The position numbers and the translations under genes were made by a program. Under the pieces are notes generated by a model. It worked only from the letters and a program-made list of their open reading frames with translations. It searched no databases and was not told where the DNA came from. Shown here piece by piece: positions 34,881-43,065 of a stretch of 43,065 nt of DNA. Each line of letters starts with the position of its first letter. Position 1 is the stretch's first letter. Source of the DNA: Clostridia bacterium (lineage in GTDB: Bacteria > Bacillota > Clostridia > Christensenellales > Borkfalkiaceae); the NCBI GenBank assembly GCA_021202395.1, contig JAJQDC010000033.1, positions 1 through 43,065 on the forward strand. The letters are read 5' to 3'.

Positions 34881-36551
34881 ATGGATAACTTACAAAATAT
34901 ATTTTCTGAAAGTACGGATATGAGCTCGCAGCGCTCGCTGCTGCGCGCGCTCGGCTGGACAGACAGCGAAATGAAAAAGCCCATAGTGGGCATAATCTGC
35001 GCGCAGAGCGAAATTATTCCGGGGCACATGCACCTTGACATGATTGCCCGCGCTGCGGCAGAAGGCGTAATTGCAGCAGGCGGCAAGCCCGTCATAGTGC
35101 CTTCTATAGGTGTGTGCGACGGCATTGCCATGGGGCACGAAGGAATGAAGTACTCGCTCCCTTCACGCGAGATTATTGCCGACAGCTCAGAAATTCTTAT
35201 AAGGGCGCACGCCATGCAGGCGGCGGTATTTATAGGCAACTGCGATAAAATTATACCGGGCATGCTTATGGCGGCGGCAAGGGTGAACGTACCCAGCATA
35301 TTCGTTTCGGGCGGCCCCATGCTGGCAGGGCACGTACGCGGCAAAAAGACATCCCTTTCTACCATGTTCGAAGAAGTGGGCGCCTACAACGCCGGCAGGA
35401 TAGACGGCGAAGAGCTTAAAGACTTTGAATGCAATGCCTGCCCTTCCTGCGGATCCTGTTCGGGTATGTTCACTGCAAACAGCATGAACTGCCTGTGTGA
35501 AGCGTTGGGAATGGCTCTCCCCGGCAACGGCACCATACCAATGGCATATTCCGCAAGGCTTGCTCTTGCCAAAGAAGCAGGCTCTGCCGTAATGGAACTT
35601 TTAAGGCGGAACATCCGCCCTTCGGACATACTCACCGAAAAGGCGTTTAAAAACGCAGAGACGGTAGATATGGCAATAGGCGCTTCCACCAACTCGGTAC
35701 TGCACCTTTTAGCTATAGCCAACGAAGCAGGCCTTAAAGATAAAGTTTCTATAGATATCATGAACGAGATATCCGCAAAGACACCCAACCTGTGCAGGCT
35801 TGCCCCCGCAGGCGACCACTATATAGAAGAACTTAACGAAGCGGGCGGCATATCCGCCGTTATGAAAGAGCTTGAAGAAGCAGGTCTTTTAGACGGCAGC
35901 GTCATGACTGCAAGCGGCAAAACTTTGCACGAAGTAATTGCAAACGCAAAGGTGCGCGATGCAGAAATTATACGTCCCGTAGAAACCCCCTACTCGGCAA
36001 CGGGCGGGCTTGCAATATTAAAAGGCAATCTTGCACCCGAAGGCTCGGTAGTAAAAAAATCTGCAGTAGACCCCAGAATGTTAAAGCACAGCGGCCCCGC
36101 AAAATGCTTCAACAGCGAAGAAGAAGCTATGCAGGCGATATCTTCCGGCAAGATTGTTAAGGGCGACGTGGTGGTTATCCGCTACGAAGGCCCCGTGGGC
36201 GGCCCCGGCATGAGAGAGATGCTCACCCCTACTTCTGCCATAGTAGGCGCCGGATTGGGCGCAGACTGCGCTCTTATTACCGACGGCAGATTTTCGGGCG
36301 CGACGCGCGGCGCTGCAATAGGGCACGTCTGCCCCGAAGCGGCAGCAGGCGGACTTATCGGCCTTGTGCAGGACGGAGACATTATAGATATAGATATAGA
36401 AAACTGCGCTATAAACCTTATGGTAGACGAAAAAGAGATAGCCCGCCGCAGGAAAGAATTTATACCGGTAGTAAAACCCGTAACGGGCTACCTTGCACGC
36501 TACCGCCAGAGCGTAACTTCGGCTTCGCAGGGAGCCGTATGGAAAAAATAA
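34881..36551 (+). CDS. ilvD: Dihydroxy-acid dehydratase
   Basis: A 556-residue IlvD/Edd-family Fe-S dehydratase that makes the 2-oxo acid precursors of valine and isoleucine. Recognised motifs are the N-terminal QRSLLRALG, GNCDKIIPGMLMA (C121, D122, K123), CPSCGSCSGMFTANSMNCL (C187, C190, C193) and the C-terminal ITDGRFSGATRGAAIGHVCPEAA. GGAG lies seven bases before the ATG. The previous step, ilvC, is not in this window. Confidence 0.96.
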   Translation: MDNLQNIFSESTDMSSQRSLLRALGWTDSEMKKPIVGIICAQSEIIPGHMHLDMIARAAAEGVIAAGGKPVIVPSIGVCDGIAMGHEGMKYSLPSREIIADSSEILIRAHAMQAAVFIGNCDKIIPGMLMAAARVNVPSIFVSGGPMLAGHVRGKKTSLSTMFEEVGAYNAGRIDGEELKDFECNACPSCGSCSGMFTANSMNCLCEALGMALPGNGTIPMAYSARLALAKEAGSAVMELLRRNIRPSDILTEKAFKNAETVDMAIGASTNSVLHLLAIANEAGLKDKVSIDIMNEISAKTPNLCRLAPAGDHYIEELNEAGGISAVMKELEEAGLLDGSVMTASGKTLHEVIANAKVRDAEIIRPVETPYSATGGLAILKGNLAPEGSVVKKSAVDPRMLKHSGPAKCFNSEEEAMQAISSGKIVKGDVVVIRYEGPVGGPGMREMLTPTSAIVGAGLGADCALITDGRFSGATRGAAIGHVCPEAAAGGLIGLVQDGDIIDIDIENCAINLMVDEKEIARRRKEFIPVVKPVTGYLARYRQSVTSASQGAVWKK

Positions 36552-36659
36552 GTAAAATAAACCCTTACTGCGGCATATAATAAAACGGCAAGAAGTAAAT
36601 TAAGGGAAAGCGGCTTACCGCCGCGCTAAAATAATTTCAGGAGCTACACTTTTTTATTT

Positions 36660-37454
36660 ATGAAAGAGAAAAAACTAAAGACGTACCGCGCCAAAGCGGA
36701 CGTTATAAAGATAGATTGCAGCGTGCTTGACGCAGAGATAAATTTTACGCCCACGTCAAGGCCTGCCCTTGTGATAGAGTTCAGTAAAAACCTTAAACCG
36801 CACTTTGCCGAAGGCGACGGCGTGGTTACGTTAAGGCAGTTAAAAAAGCCCTTATTCCAGCTTCACCCGCCCGTAGTCAATTTTCTTATACCCGAATGCA
36901 GCGTACCCGACCTTACCCTTCGCATGCAGAACGGCAGCCTTACGATGAACGGAATAATATTCAACGACGTAGATATAAACGGCGATGACATAAAAACAGA
37001 GATAAGCGGCTGTACGTTTGAAAATATTGCAGTAAAGGCAAAAGACCTTGACATATCTGCCGAAGAAATTACCGTAAAGAACCTTGCCAACACCGTTGCC
37101 GACGACGGCAGGGTAGAAATAGATAAATCTTTCTGCAAAAAGACTGAATGCAGAATGAAGAACGGCAACATAGGCGTAAGCTGCTCTACCTGTGAATTTA
37201 CCGTGCTGGATGCAGGCAATGGCTCAGTTGCGGCAAATATGGTGGGCAACGAAAAAGATTACACAATAAACCTTGAAGGTGCGTCCGTTACCGGTAAAGA
37301 GAACATTTCAGAAAGCGGCAAATCGTTCAGGGCGCGCTCTGCCACAGGCAGCGTTGTAGTAGACTTTTCACCGCCCGAAGGGGAAGCCGAAGTACCTGAA
37401 GAAGAAACAAAAACGGAAGAGCAAAAAGACGAAACACCCGAAGTTACGGCTTAA
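36660..37454 (+). CDS. DUF4097-like beta-helix protein
   Basis: A 264-residue protein with short repeating beta-strand units (LTLRMQNGSLTMNGIIFNDV, AKDLDISAEEITVKNLAN) as in the DUF4097 putative adhesin fold. There is no signal peptide or membrane helix, and the tail (about 236-264) is Glu/Pro/Thr-rich and disordered. AGGAG is present but 16 bases before the ATG, further than usual. It sits 108 bases after ilvD with no obvious link to amino acid synthesis. The assignment is by pattern; function unknown. Confidence 0.55.
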   Translation: MKEKKLKTYRAKADVIKIDCSVLDAEINFTPTSRPALVIEFSKNLKPHFAEGDGVVTLRQLKKPLFQLHPPVVNFLIPECSVPDLTLRMQNGSLTMNGIIFNDVDINGDDIKTEISGCTFENIAVKAKDLDISAEEITVKNLANTVADDGRVEIDKSFCKKTECRMKNGNIGVSCSTCEFTVLDAGNGSVAANMVGNEKDYTINLEGASVTGKENISESGKSFRARSATGSVVVDFSPPEGEAEVPEEETKTEEQKDETPEVTA

Positions 37455-37589
37455 AAAAGTATTTTTGATTGAATAAGTAATGGCTTGAAAATATACTGAT
37501 TCCTATTAAAAATATTAAAAAACTACCGTTTTTGAATAAAGACGATTTTTATTTACGGATTAAATTTGATGGTAAGGAATGATGATATA

Positions 37590-37633
37590 AACACAGCGGG
37601 CGGGAAACTTGTTCCCCGCCCGCTGTGTGTTTT
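37590..37633 (+). terminator. GC-rich terminator hairpin
   Basis: A 14-bp perfect stem ACACAGCGGGCGGG/CCCGCCCGCTGTGT with a 10-base loop and a short T-run. It closes the ilv-side transcription unit about 130 bases after the DUF4097-like gene. Confidence 0.75.
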
Positions 37634-37705
37634 GATTGATTTAAAAAGTAAATACGTTGTCCCGCTCTTGGCTCCCTTATTAGGACGGCAAGAGTGGGTA
37701 ACGTG

Positions 37706-37790
37706 GTCATTTCGACTGGAGCGTAGCGGAATGGAGAAATCTCCTACCCGTCTGCGCTTTGCTACCGTGCAACGTTAGTTGCAAATGCTT
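37706..37790. repeat. MITE-like repeat, family B copy 3 (half element)
   Basis: Contains GTCATTTCGACTGGAGCG, GGAGAAATCTCC and the end stem GCAAC-gtta-GTTGC (37769-37782). It is preceded at 37667-37684 by the 18-bp sequence that also opens the window. Nothing else is seen in 37634-37816. Confidence 0.65.
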
Positions 37791-37816
37791 ACCGCCAATT
37801 CACCCCGTAATATCCC

Positions 37817-38668
37817 TTAACTATTTAAAAAATTTGCAACAAGGCCTGCCTTGTTATCCCTGTAAATGCAGTAGCTTTTTACCGTGGGGGCAGAAAAATC
37901 TGTAAGCGGTACAGCCGTAAGCGTTCCGCCATCTATAAGCCCTTTAACCAGGCTTTCTGGTACAAAGCTGTAACCCAGCCCGTCTTTAATATAATCTAAC
38001 AGTTTTGTGCTGTTATCTATCTCAAACCCGAATGTGTGCCTGGGCGGGAACAGCGAGCGGATATACACCCCTACGTCTGCCAGCGCAAAGTTGCACATAA
38101 GATAGTTTAAATCGGCAAGCTCAGCCTTTTTAATGCCGCCCTTATACTGCGTAAGTGCAGAAGAGCACACCAGCACCAGCCTGTCTTTATCAAACTCTTT
38201 GCAGACATAACCCGCCTTTTTAAGGGGCACGTAAGAAAACACTACGTCTGCCACGTTGTCTTGCAGCATCTGCAGCAAATCAAGCGTATGCCCCACAGAA
38301 ATTTTTACCGAGATGTCGGGATATGCCGCAACGAACGACTTTATAAGCGGGTAAAGCTTGCTTTCGTAAACGGCGTTCACTGCACCTATCCTTAACCCGT
38401 CTTTGTATTTTGAAGCCGAGCCCACGGCGTTTATAGCCGCCTCTTCAAGCGCAAGTATGCGCTGGGCGTAGTCTGCAAATACCTTGCCTTCTTCGGTGAG
38501 CTCCACTCCCCTTACCATACGCACGAAGAGCTTTTTTCCCACTTCGTTTTCCAGCTCGGCTATACGGTTTGTTACCGTAGCCTGAGTAAGAAAAAGCTGT
38601 TCTGCCGCAACGGTAAACTTCTTTACCTTGGTAAGCGTGATAAATGTACGCAGTAAATCTGTATTCAT
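37817..38668 (-). CDS. LysR-family transcriptional regulator, divergent from leuC
   Basis: A 283-residue LysR-type regulator. The N-terminal winged helix-turn-helix (LLRTFITLTKVKKFTVAAEQ...LTQATVTNRIAELENEVG, about 4-45) is followed by the linker helix and a substrate-binding domain (about 90-280). It is transcribed away from leuC with 129 bases between the starts, the usual arrangement for a LysR protein that controls its neighbour. By analogy a leucine-pathway intermediate could be its signal; that is inference. GGGGG precedes the ATG. Confidence 0.88.
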   Translation of the reverse strand: MNTDLLRTFITLTKVKKFTVAAEQLFLTQATVTNRIAELENEVGKKLFVRMVRGVELTEEGKVFADYAQRILALEEAAINAVGSASKYKDGLRIGAVNAVYESKLYPLIKSFVAAYPDISVKISVGHTLDLLQMLQDNVADVVFSYVPLKKAGYVCKEFDKDRLVLVCSSALTQYKGGIKKAELADLNYLMCNFALADVGVYIRSLFPPRHTFGFEIDNSTKLLDYIKDGLGYSFVPESLVKGLIDGGTLTAVPLTDFSAPTVKSYCIYRDNKAGLVANFLNS

Positions 38669-38689
38669 ATATCCCCCGCCGCATCTCTA

Positions 38690-38702
38690 TTAATAAAATT
38701 AA
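38690..38702. promoter_or_regulatory. Candidate LysR operator
   Basis: An AT-rich dyad TTAAT-AAA-ATTAA sits in the divergent region close to the regulator start. It is a possible LysR site, but AT-rich dyads are easily found by chance here. Confidence 0.25.
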
Positions 38703-38735
38703 TAAAAGCAATGCGAATTATTATTATTTTAAATA

Positions 38736-38764
38736 TTTACAAAATGATAACACTTTGATATAAT
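38736..38764 (+). promoter_or_regulatory. leuC promoter
   Basis: TTTACA and a perfect TATAAT are 17 bases apart, with the start near 38771 and AGGAGG at 38781-38786. There is no room for the structured leader found at ilvB and leuD. Confidence 0.75.
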
Positions 38765-38797
38765 AATGTCAATACATTTCAGGAGGCTTGATAAAAA

Positions 38798-40051
38798 ATG
38801 GGAATGACCATGTCGCAAAAGATACTTGCATACCATGCGGGGTTAAACAGCGTAAAAGCGGGCCAGCTTATAGAAGCAAAGCTTGACCTTGTAATGGCAA
38901 ACGACATAACGGGCCCCGTAGCCATTAAAGAATTTAAAAAAGCGGGTGGCGGAAAAATTACAGATAAAAGCGACGTTGCGCTTATAATGGACCACTTTGC
39001 ACCCAATAAAGATATTAAAAGCGCACAGCAGTGCAAACTGTGCCGTGAGTTTGCCGCCGAACAGAACATGGAGTATTTTTACGATGTAGGCGAAATGGGC
39101 ATAGAGCACGCCCTTGTGCCCGAAAAAGGGCTTGTAGGGGCAGGAGACCTTGTTATAGGGGCAGACAGCCACACCTGCACTTACGGCGCCCTGGGGGCAT
39201 TTTCTACAGGGGTAGGCTCCACAGATATGGCGGCAGGCATGCTCAGCGGCAAAGCGTGGTTTAAAGTGCCTTCTGCCATCAAGTTTGTTTTAACGGGCAA
39301 GCCCGCCAAAAACGTTAGCGGCAAAGACCTTATACTGCACATTATAGGAATGATTGGCGTAGACGGCGCGCTGTATAAATCTATGGAGTTCTACGGCGAC
39401 GGCATAAAGCACCTTTCTATGGACGACAGGTTTACCGTATGCAATATGGCGATTGAAGCAGGCGCAAAGAACGGCATCTTCCCCGTAGACGGCGCGGCGC
39501 TGGAATATATGAACGGACGGTTTAAGCGCAGCCCGAAAATATTTATGGCGGACGACGACGCAGAATATGACGAAGAATACGTTATCGACCTTGCAAAACT
39601 TAAGCCCACCGTAGCCTTCCCCCACCTTCCCGAAAACACAAAGACGCCCGAAGAATGGGGAGATATAAAAATAGACCAGGTAGTAATCGGCAGCTGCACC
39701 AACGGCAGGATATCAGACTTGCGCGCTGCGGCAGAAGTGCTTAAAGGTAAAAAGGTTGCAAAGGGTGTACGCACCATAATTATACCCGCAACCAACGATA
39801 TCTATATGCAGGCTGTAAAAGAAGGTCTTGTAGAGATATTTATCAACGCGGGAGCGATAGTTTCTACCCCCACGTGCGGGCCATGCCTGGGCGGACATAT
39901 GGGTATACTTGCCGAAGGCGAAAGGTGCGTTTCTACCACCAACCGTAACTTTGTAGGCAGAATGGGGCACGTAACAAGCGAAGTTTACCTTGCATCCCCC
40001 CACGTCGCCGCCGCTTCTGCCATAAAAGGAAAACTATCAGCTGAAGGGTAA
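38798..40051 (+). CDS. leuC: 3-isopropylmalate dehydratase, large subunit
   Basis: A 417-residue aconitase-superfamily subunit that isomerises 2- to 3-isopropylmalate with LeuD. The [4Fe-4S] cluster ligands are C300 (GSCTNGR), C360 and C363 ([10 protein letters not shown]). [20 protein letters not shown] and the C-terminal [11 protein letters not shown] are typical. The 417-residue length marks the shorter clostridial/archaeal-type LeuC rather than the 465-residue enterobacterial form. AGGAGG is 11 bases before the first ATG. leuD does not follow directly: 563 bases of repeats and the leader RNA intervene. Confidence 0.95.
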   Translation: MGMTMSQKILAYHAGLNSVKAGQLIEAKLDLVMANDITGPVAIKEFKKAGGGKITDKSDVALIMDHFAPNKDIKSAQQCKLCREFAAEQNMEYFYDVGEMGIEHALVPEKGLVGAGDLVIGADSHTCTYGALGAFSTGVGSTDMAAGMLSGKAWFKVPSAIKFVLTGKPAKNVSGKDLILHIIGMIGVDGALYKSMEFYGDGIKHLSMDDRFTVCNMAIEAGAKNGIFPVDGAALEYMNGRFKRSPKIFMADDDAEYDEEYVIDLAKLKPTVAFPHLPENTKTPEEWGDIKIDQVVIGSCTNGRISDLRAAAEVLKGKKVAKGVRTIIIPATNDIYMQAVKEGLVEIFINAGAIVSTPTCGPCLGGHMGILAEGERCVSTTNRNFVGRMGHVTSEVYLASPHVAAASAIKGKLSAEG

Positions 40052-40076
40052 CTGCAATTATTATGCAACACGTAAG

Positions 40077-40237
40077 GCAGGAGATTTCTCCATTCCGCTG
40101 CGCTCCAGTCGAAATGACAGGCGGCTGTGCCGCCTGTACAGCCCGCAGAGTTGTCATTTCGAGCGAAACGAAGTGAAGTCGAGAAATCTCCAAACGATAA
40201 AAGTACAATGTACTATGCAACGCAAGTTGCAATGCTT
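40077..40237. repeat. MITE-like repeat, family B copy 4
   Basis: GGAGATTTCTCC...GTCGAAATGACAGG, then hairpin CAGGCGGC-tgt-GCCGCCTG, then TCATTTCGAGCGAAACG, GAGAAATCTCC and the end stem GCAAC-gcaa-GTTGC (40217-40230). It separates leuC from the leuD leader. Confidence 0.7.
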
Positions 40238-40266
40238 ACTACCACATAAATATTAAGGAACCATTA

Positions 40267-40320
40267 TCCCCTCATCCGTCTGCTACGCAGCCACCTTCCC
40301 CCATAAAAGGGGAAGGCAAG
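40267..40320 (-). repeat. Two-hairpin dispersed repeat, family A copy 5
   Basis: A full inverted copy whose variable stem is CTGC-gta-GCAG, unlike the GTCCC/GGGAC and GCCC/GGGC stems of the other copies. It ends 13 bases before the leuD leader block. Confidence 0.75.
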
Positions 40321-40333
40321 GGTTGATAAAATC

Positions 40334-40594
40334 GCTCTTTTGCGTAAGCAAAAAGCGGCTTACTTAAAAAATAATTACTTTGCGAAGGTGTAGCTTTGCC
40401 ACATCTGAGCGCCCCCATTTACTGCAACCTACTTGCAGCTTATGGTAAAAAAGGGAATTGCAGGCATTATATAATACCTACGCTAAATCAAATGCCTGCA
40501 AGGGGAAAAATAACAATCGAAACGAAGTTAAGATTGGTTTGTTCCCCAAATCACGGAATTTGTTTTTCGTCAGCAAACGAAAAACAAATTCGTG
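40334..40594 (+). ncRNA. Structured leader RNA upstream of leuD
   Basis: The counterpart of the ilvB leader. P1 is GCT-c-TTTTGC with a GTAA (GNRA) loop (40334-40356). P2 keeps the loop AGCTTTGCC but has two purine mismatches (40382-40410). P3 is CTGCAA/TTGCAG with loop CCTAC (40422-40438). P4 is an 11-bp stem in which the central G-C of ilvB is A-T (40458-40501). P5 has an outer GGGG/CCCC (40502-40505 with 40544-40547) where ilvB has AAAG/CTTT. P6 is 17 bp (40552-40594) with the same bulged G and three A-T pairs replaced by G-C. It ends 11 bases before AGGAG. A weak promoter (TTGCAA-18-TATTAA) may start near 40227; otherwise it is read through from leuC. Confidence 0.7.
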
Positions 40595-40614
40595 AACAGA
40601 GAACAAGGAGTTTT

Positions 40615-41106
40615 ATGTTAGTAAAAGGAAAAGTTTTTAAATACGGAAACGACGTGGATACCGACGTCATAATACCTGCAAGGTACCTTAACACTACATC
40701 AGAAAAGGAACTTGCCAGCCACTGTATGGAAGATATAGATCCCGATTTTGTAAAAAATGTTACATCGGGCGATATAATTGTTGCCGAAGACAACTTTGGC
40801 TGCGGCTCTTCGCGCGAGCATGCACCCATTGCCATTAAGGCAAGCGGCGTAAGCCTTGTAATTGCAAACAGCTTTGCACGGATATTTTACCGCAACAGCA
40901 TAAATATCGGTCTGCCCATACTTGAATGTCCCGAAGCGGTAGCCGCAATCAAAGCGGGCGATACCGTAAGCTGTAACCTTGGCGAAGGTGTAATAACCGA
41001 CGAAACCACGGGCAAAACATTCAAAGCCGAACCATTCCCCCCGTTTATACAGCAGATAATAACCGACGGCGGGCTTATGGCTCACCTTAAAAAGGAGACG
41101 GAATAA
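40615..41106 (+). CDS. leuD: 3-isopropylmalate dehydratase, small subunit
   Basis: A 163-residue swivel-domain partner of LeuC. The start motif [21 protein letters not shown], the substrate loop [16 protein letters not shown] and [16 protein letters not shown] are diagnostic. Length fits the clostridial/archaeal-type small subunit. The ATG at 40615 is chosen because AAGGAG lies just upstream. A longer in-frame reading back into the leader lacks a ribosome site and would add unrelated residues. Confidence 0.95.
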   Translation: MLVKGKVFKYGNDVDTDVIIPARYLNTTSEKELASHCMEDIDPDFVKNVTSGDIIVAEDNFGCGSSREHAPIAIKASGVSLVIANSFARIFYRNSINIGLPILECPEAVAAIKAGDTVSCNLGEGVITDETTGKTFKAEPFPPFIQQIITDGGLMAHLKKETE

Positions 41107-41109
41107 ACC

Positions 41110-42183
41110 ATGGAATATAATATAGCAGTTCTGTCAGGCGACGGCATCGGTCCCGAAATCTGTTCGGGGGCAATTAAAGTTTTAAACAAAGTAGGTGAAA
41201 AATACGGCCATACCTTCAAGTTTGAGCAGCTGCCCATAGGCGGCTACGCAATAGACACCTGCGGCGACCCCCTGCCAGATTTTACGGTAAAAAAGTGTCT
41301 TGCAAGCGACAGCGTGCTGCTCGGCGCGGTAGGCGGCTACAAGTGGGACAACATGCCGGGCGACAAGCGCCCCGAAAAAGGCTTGCTGCGTATAAGAAAA
41401 GAGATGAACCTGTATTCTAACATACGCCCTGCCAAACTTTGGGCGAGCCTTGCAGACGCATCGCCGCTGAAGCCGGAACTTGTAAAAAACGGCATAGAAA
41501 TTATTATCGTCCGCGAGCTTACGGGCGGTATATACTTCGGTGAACGCGGTGCAGGGCAGGAAAACGATGCAGAGTACGCATGGGATACCGAAAAGTACTC
41601 AGTACCCGAAATAGAGCGCATAATGCGCATTGCCTGCGAAATAGCGTCTAAACGCAGTAAAAAAATTGTATCGGTAGACAAAGCCAACGTGCTTGAAAGT
41701 TCCCGTCTGTGGCGCAGAACGGTGCACAGGTTTGCCGAAGAGAATTACCCCGATATAGAAGTTACCGACGTATTGGTAGACAATATGGCTATGCAGATAG
41801 TAAAAAACCCCGCACAGTTCGACGTGGTGGTTACGTCAAACATGTTCGGCGATATACTCTCTGACGAAGCGGCTCAGGTAACGGGCAGCATCGGCATGCT
41901 TGCATCATCGTCATTAGGCGACACTAAATGCGGGCTTTACGAGCCTATACACGGCTCGGCACCGGACATCGCGGGTAAAGACATAGCCAACCCCATTGCC
42001 ACCATTCTTGCGGCGGCAATGATGCTGAGAGACAGCTTTGATTTAACAGAAGAATATAACGCCATAGAAAGCGCGGTTGCAAAAGTTTTGGACGAAGGCT
42101 GGCGCACCGCAGACATTTACAGCGAAGGCTGCAAAAAAGTAAAGGGCAGCGAAATGGCAGATCTTATTGTTGAAAGGATATAA
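41110..42183 (+). CDS. leuB: 3-isopropylmalate dehydrogenase
   Basis: A 357-residue NAD-dependent decarboxylating dehydrogenase that makes 2-oxoisocaproate. Family features are GDGIGPEI near the N-terminus, LLRIRKEMNLYSNIRPAK, ELTGGIYFG, SVDKANVLESSRLWR, VDNMAMQ and NMFGDILSDEA, and the NAD-binding region EPIHGSAPDIAGKDIANP. It begins three bases after leuD, with AAGGAG in the leuD end. Confidence 0.96.
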   Translation: MEYNIAVLSGDGIGPEICSGAIKVLNKVGEKYGHTFKFEQLPIGGYAIDTCGDPLPDFTVKKCLASDSVLLGAVGGYKWDNMPGDKRPEKGLLRIRKEMNLYSNIRPAKLWASLADASPLKPELVKNGIEIIIVRELTGGIYFGERGAGQENDAEYAWDTEKYSVPEIERIMRIACEIASKRSKKIVSVDKANVLESSRLWRRTVHRFAEENYPDIEVTDVLVDNMAMQIVKNPAQFDVVVTSNMFGDILSDEAAQVTGSIGMLASSSLGDTKCGLYEPIHGSAPDIAGKDIANPIATILAAAMMLRDSFDLTEEYNAIESAVAKVLDEGWRTADIYSEGCKKVKGSEMADLIVERI

Positions 42184-42184
42184 T

Positions 42185-42850
42185 ATGATAGAGCAGAACG
42201 TAAAGAATATTCTTGCAGGCATCGGCACCAACCCGTACGGAGAAAAGGTTACGCTTGTAGCGGCGGTAAAAACACAGTCGCCGCAGGATATTAACAGGGC
42301 AATACATGCGGGCATAACCCACATCGGCGACAACCACGTGCAGGAATTCCGCGATAAATACGACCTTATAGAAGGGCACCCCGTGCGGCACTTTATAGGG
42401 CATTTACAGACGAACAAAATAAAGTACCTTATAGGCAAAACCGACCTTTACCAGTCGGTAGACCGCTTTGAACTTGCAGACGAACTTTCTAAGCGGAGCG
42501 CCAGGGCAGGCATTACAAGCGACATCCTTATAGAAATCAACGTGGGGTGCGAAGAGAGCAAAAGCGGCTTTGATTACGAAGAAGGCTTTGCCGCTTACAG
42601 TAAAATAAAAGAGCTGCCTGCGCTGCGCATAAGGGGGCTTATGGCTATGCTGCCCTTTACCGATGATGAGAGCATACTGCGCCCGCTGGCACGCAAAATG
42701 CGAGTTCTGTACGACGGCTTGCGGAAAACGGACGGCAATATATGCTATCTATCCATGGGTATGAGCGGCGATTACAAGCTTTGCATAGAGTGCGGCAGCA
42801 ACATGGTGCGCCTTGGTACATCAATCTTTGGCGCAAGAAATTATAATTAA
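42185..42850 (+). CDS. yggS: YggS/PROSC-family PLP homeostasis protein
   Basis: A 221-residue alanine-racemase-fold protein that binds pyridoxal phosphate without known catalysis and influences PLP and branched-chain amino acid balance in E. coli. The PLP lysine lies in VAAVKTQSP; HFIGHLQTNKIKYL and the final SMGMSGDYKLCIECGSNMVRLGTSIFGARNY are diagnostic. The ATG at 42185 is preferred because AAAGG lies seven bases upstream; the gene starts one base after leuB. Being cotranscribed with leuB is notable, because loss of YggS in E. coli disturbs the 2-oxobutyrate, valine and isoleucine pools. Confidence 0.92.
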   Translation: MIEQNVKNILAGIGTNPYGEKVTLVAAVKTQSPQDINRAIHAGITHIGDNHVQEFRDKYDLIEGHPVRHFIGHLQTNKIKYLIGKTDLYQSVDRFELADELSKRSARAGITSDILIEINVGCEESKSGFDYEEGFAAYSKIKELPALRIRGLMAMLPFTDDESILRPLARKMRVLYDGLRKTDGNICYLSMGMSGDYKLCIECGSNMVRLGTSIFGARNYN

Positions 42851-42882
42851 CAAGAATTTAATCAACAAGAAATTATAATTAA
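42834..42882 (+). repeat. Short AT-rich tandem repeat at the end of yggS
   Basis: CAAGAAATTATAATTAA occurs at 42834-42850 and 42866-42882, with a degenerate third unit (CAAGAATTTAATCAA) between. The first unit includes the last codons and the stop of yggS. It is likely a local slippage duplication. Confidence 0.7.
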
Positions 42883-42895
42883 TTTTATGTGCATT

Positions 42896-42922
42896 AAAAA
42901 ACGGCGCGTCGCGCCGTTTTTT
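42896..42922 (+). terminator. Rho-independent terminator after yggS
   Basis: A stem ACGGCGC/GCGCCGT with a 3-base loop, extended by A/T pairing and followed by six T. It ends the leuD-leuB-yggS unit. Confidence 0.9.
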
Positions 42923-43026
42923 GGTTTTATATCTTTATTATAGACGGACAACCAAGCCCGTTATCTTGAGCCCGAATATGCTTTTTACCGCATTATAGCC
43001 GTCCCTGTAAGGGAAGGGGGTTAGGC

Positions 43027-43065
43027 TATAATATGAAGTGCAACACGAAAGGAAAAGAGTAAAAA
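43027..43065 (+). promoter_or_regulatory. Possible start region of the next gene
   Basis: TATAAT at 43027-43032 and AAAGGA at 43048-43053 suggest a promoter and ribosome site for a gene starting at or just past the window edge. No good -35 is present, so this is tentative. A CCCT-gta-AGGG hairpin lies just upstream. Confidence 0.35.

Noticed and set aside
37566..37778. A 70-codon reading frame across the GC-rich terminator
   Set aside because: It runs straight through a 14-bp terminator stem and a dispersed repeat and has no ribosome site.

Overview
The window looks like a chromosomal segment of an anaerobic, Gram-positive-type bacterium, most likely an uncultured gut member of the Clostridia. 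The clues are strong AGGAGG-type ribosome binding sites, near-consensus sigma-A promoters with 17-base spacers, lipobox lipoproteins, a BspA-type leucine-rich-repeat surface protein, an iron-sulfur cysteine desulfidase and a NapH-like ferredoxin/redoxin module. A placement near Christensenellales is only an impression. I see no rRNA, tRNA, CRISPR array, complete insertion sequence or prophage.

Layout. (1) 1-7051: a two-gene membrane redox operon on the minus strand (CxxC membrane protein, then a NapH-like/TlpA-like fusion), dinD, an L-cysteine desulfidase gene, and a tandem pair of paralogous four-helix membrane proteins. (2) 7059-29115: a 22 kb minus-strand block for extracellular protein use. 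It reads, in transcription order: a 1450-residue surface lipoprotein, a 2693-residue membrane-anchored subtilase carrying a very long BspA-type repeat region, a second lipoprotein, and a complete Opp-type peptide transporter (oppA, B, C, D, F) plus a small membrane protein. The simplest reading is that surface proteins bind and cut protein outside the cell and Opp imports the peptides. (3) 29203-31958: tilS, predicted to be leaderless, and a MIF-like tautomerase. (4) 32020-42922: branched-chain amino acid synthesis: ilvB-ilvN, ilvD, a DUF4097-like gene, a divergent LysR regulator, leuC, then leuD-leuB and a YggS-family PLP protein. ilvC, ilvE and leuA are not in the window.

Most notable observation. 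The leaders of ilvB (about 32192-32453) and leuD (about 40334-40594) are homologous over about 260 nt, although the genes are 8 kb apart. They fold on paper into the same series of hairpins. At least seven base pairs differ between the copies by changes on both sides that keep pairing, and a single bulged G sits at the same place in the last 17-bp helix, just upstream of each ribosome binding site. This looks like an undescribed structured leader RNA for branched-chain amino acid genes. A structured mobile repeat is the main alternative, because the intergenic regions also hold at least three families of dispersed repeats (called A, B and D here) whose stems also change in a pairing-preserving way.
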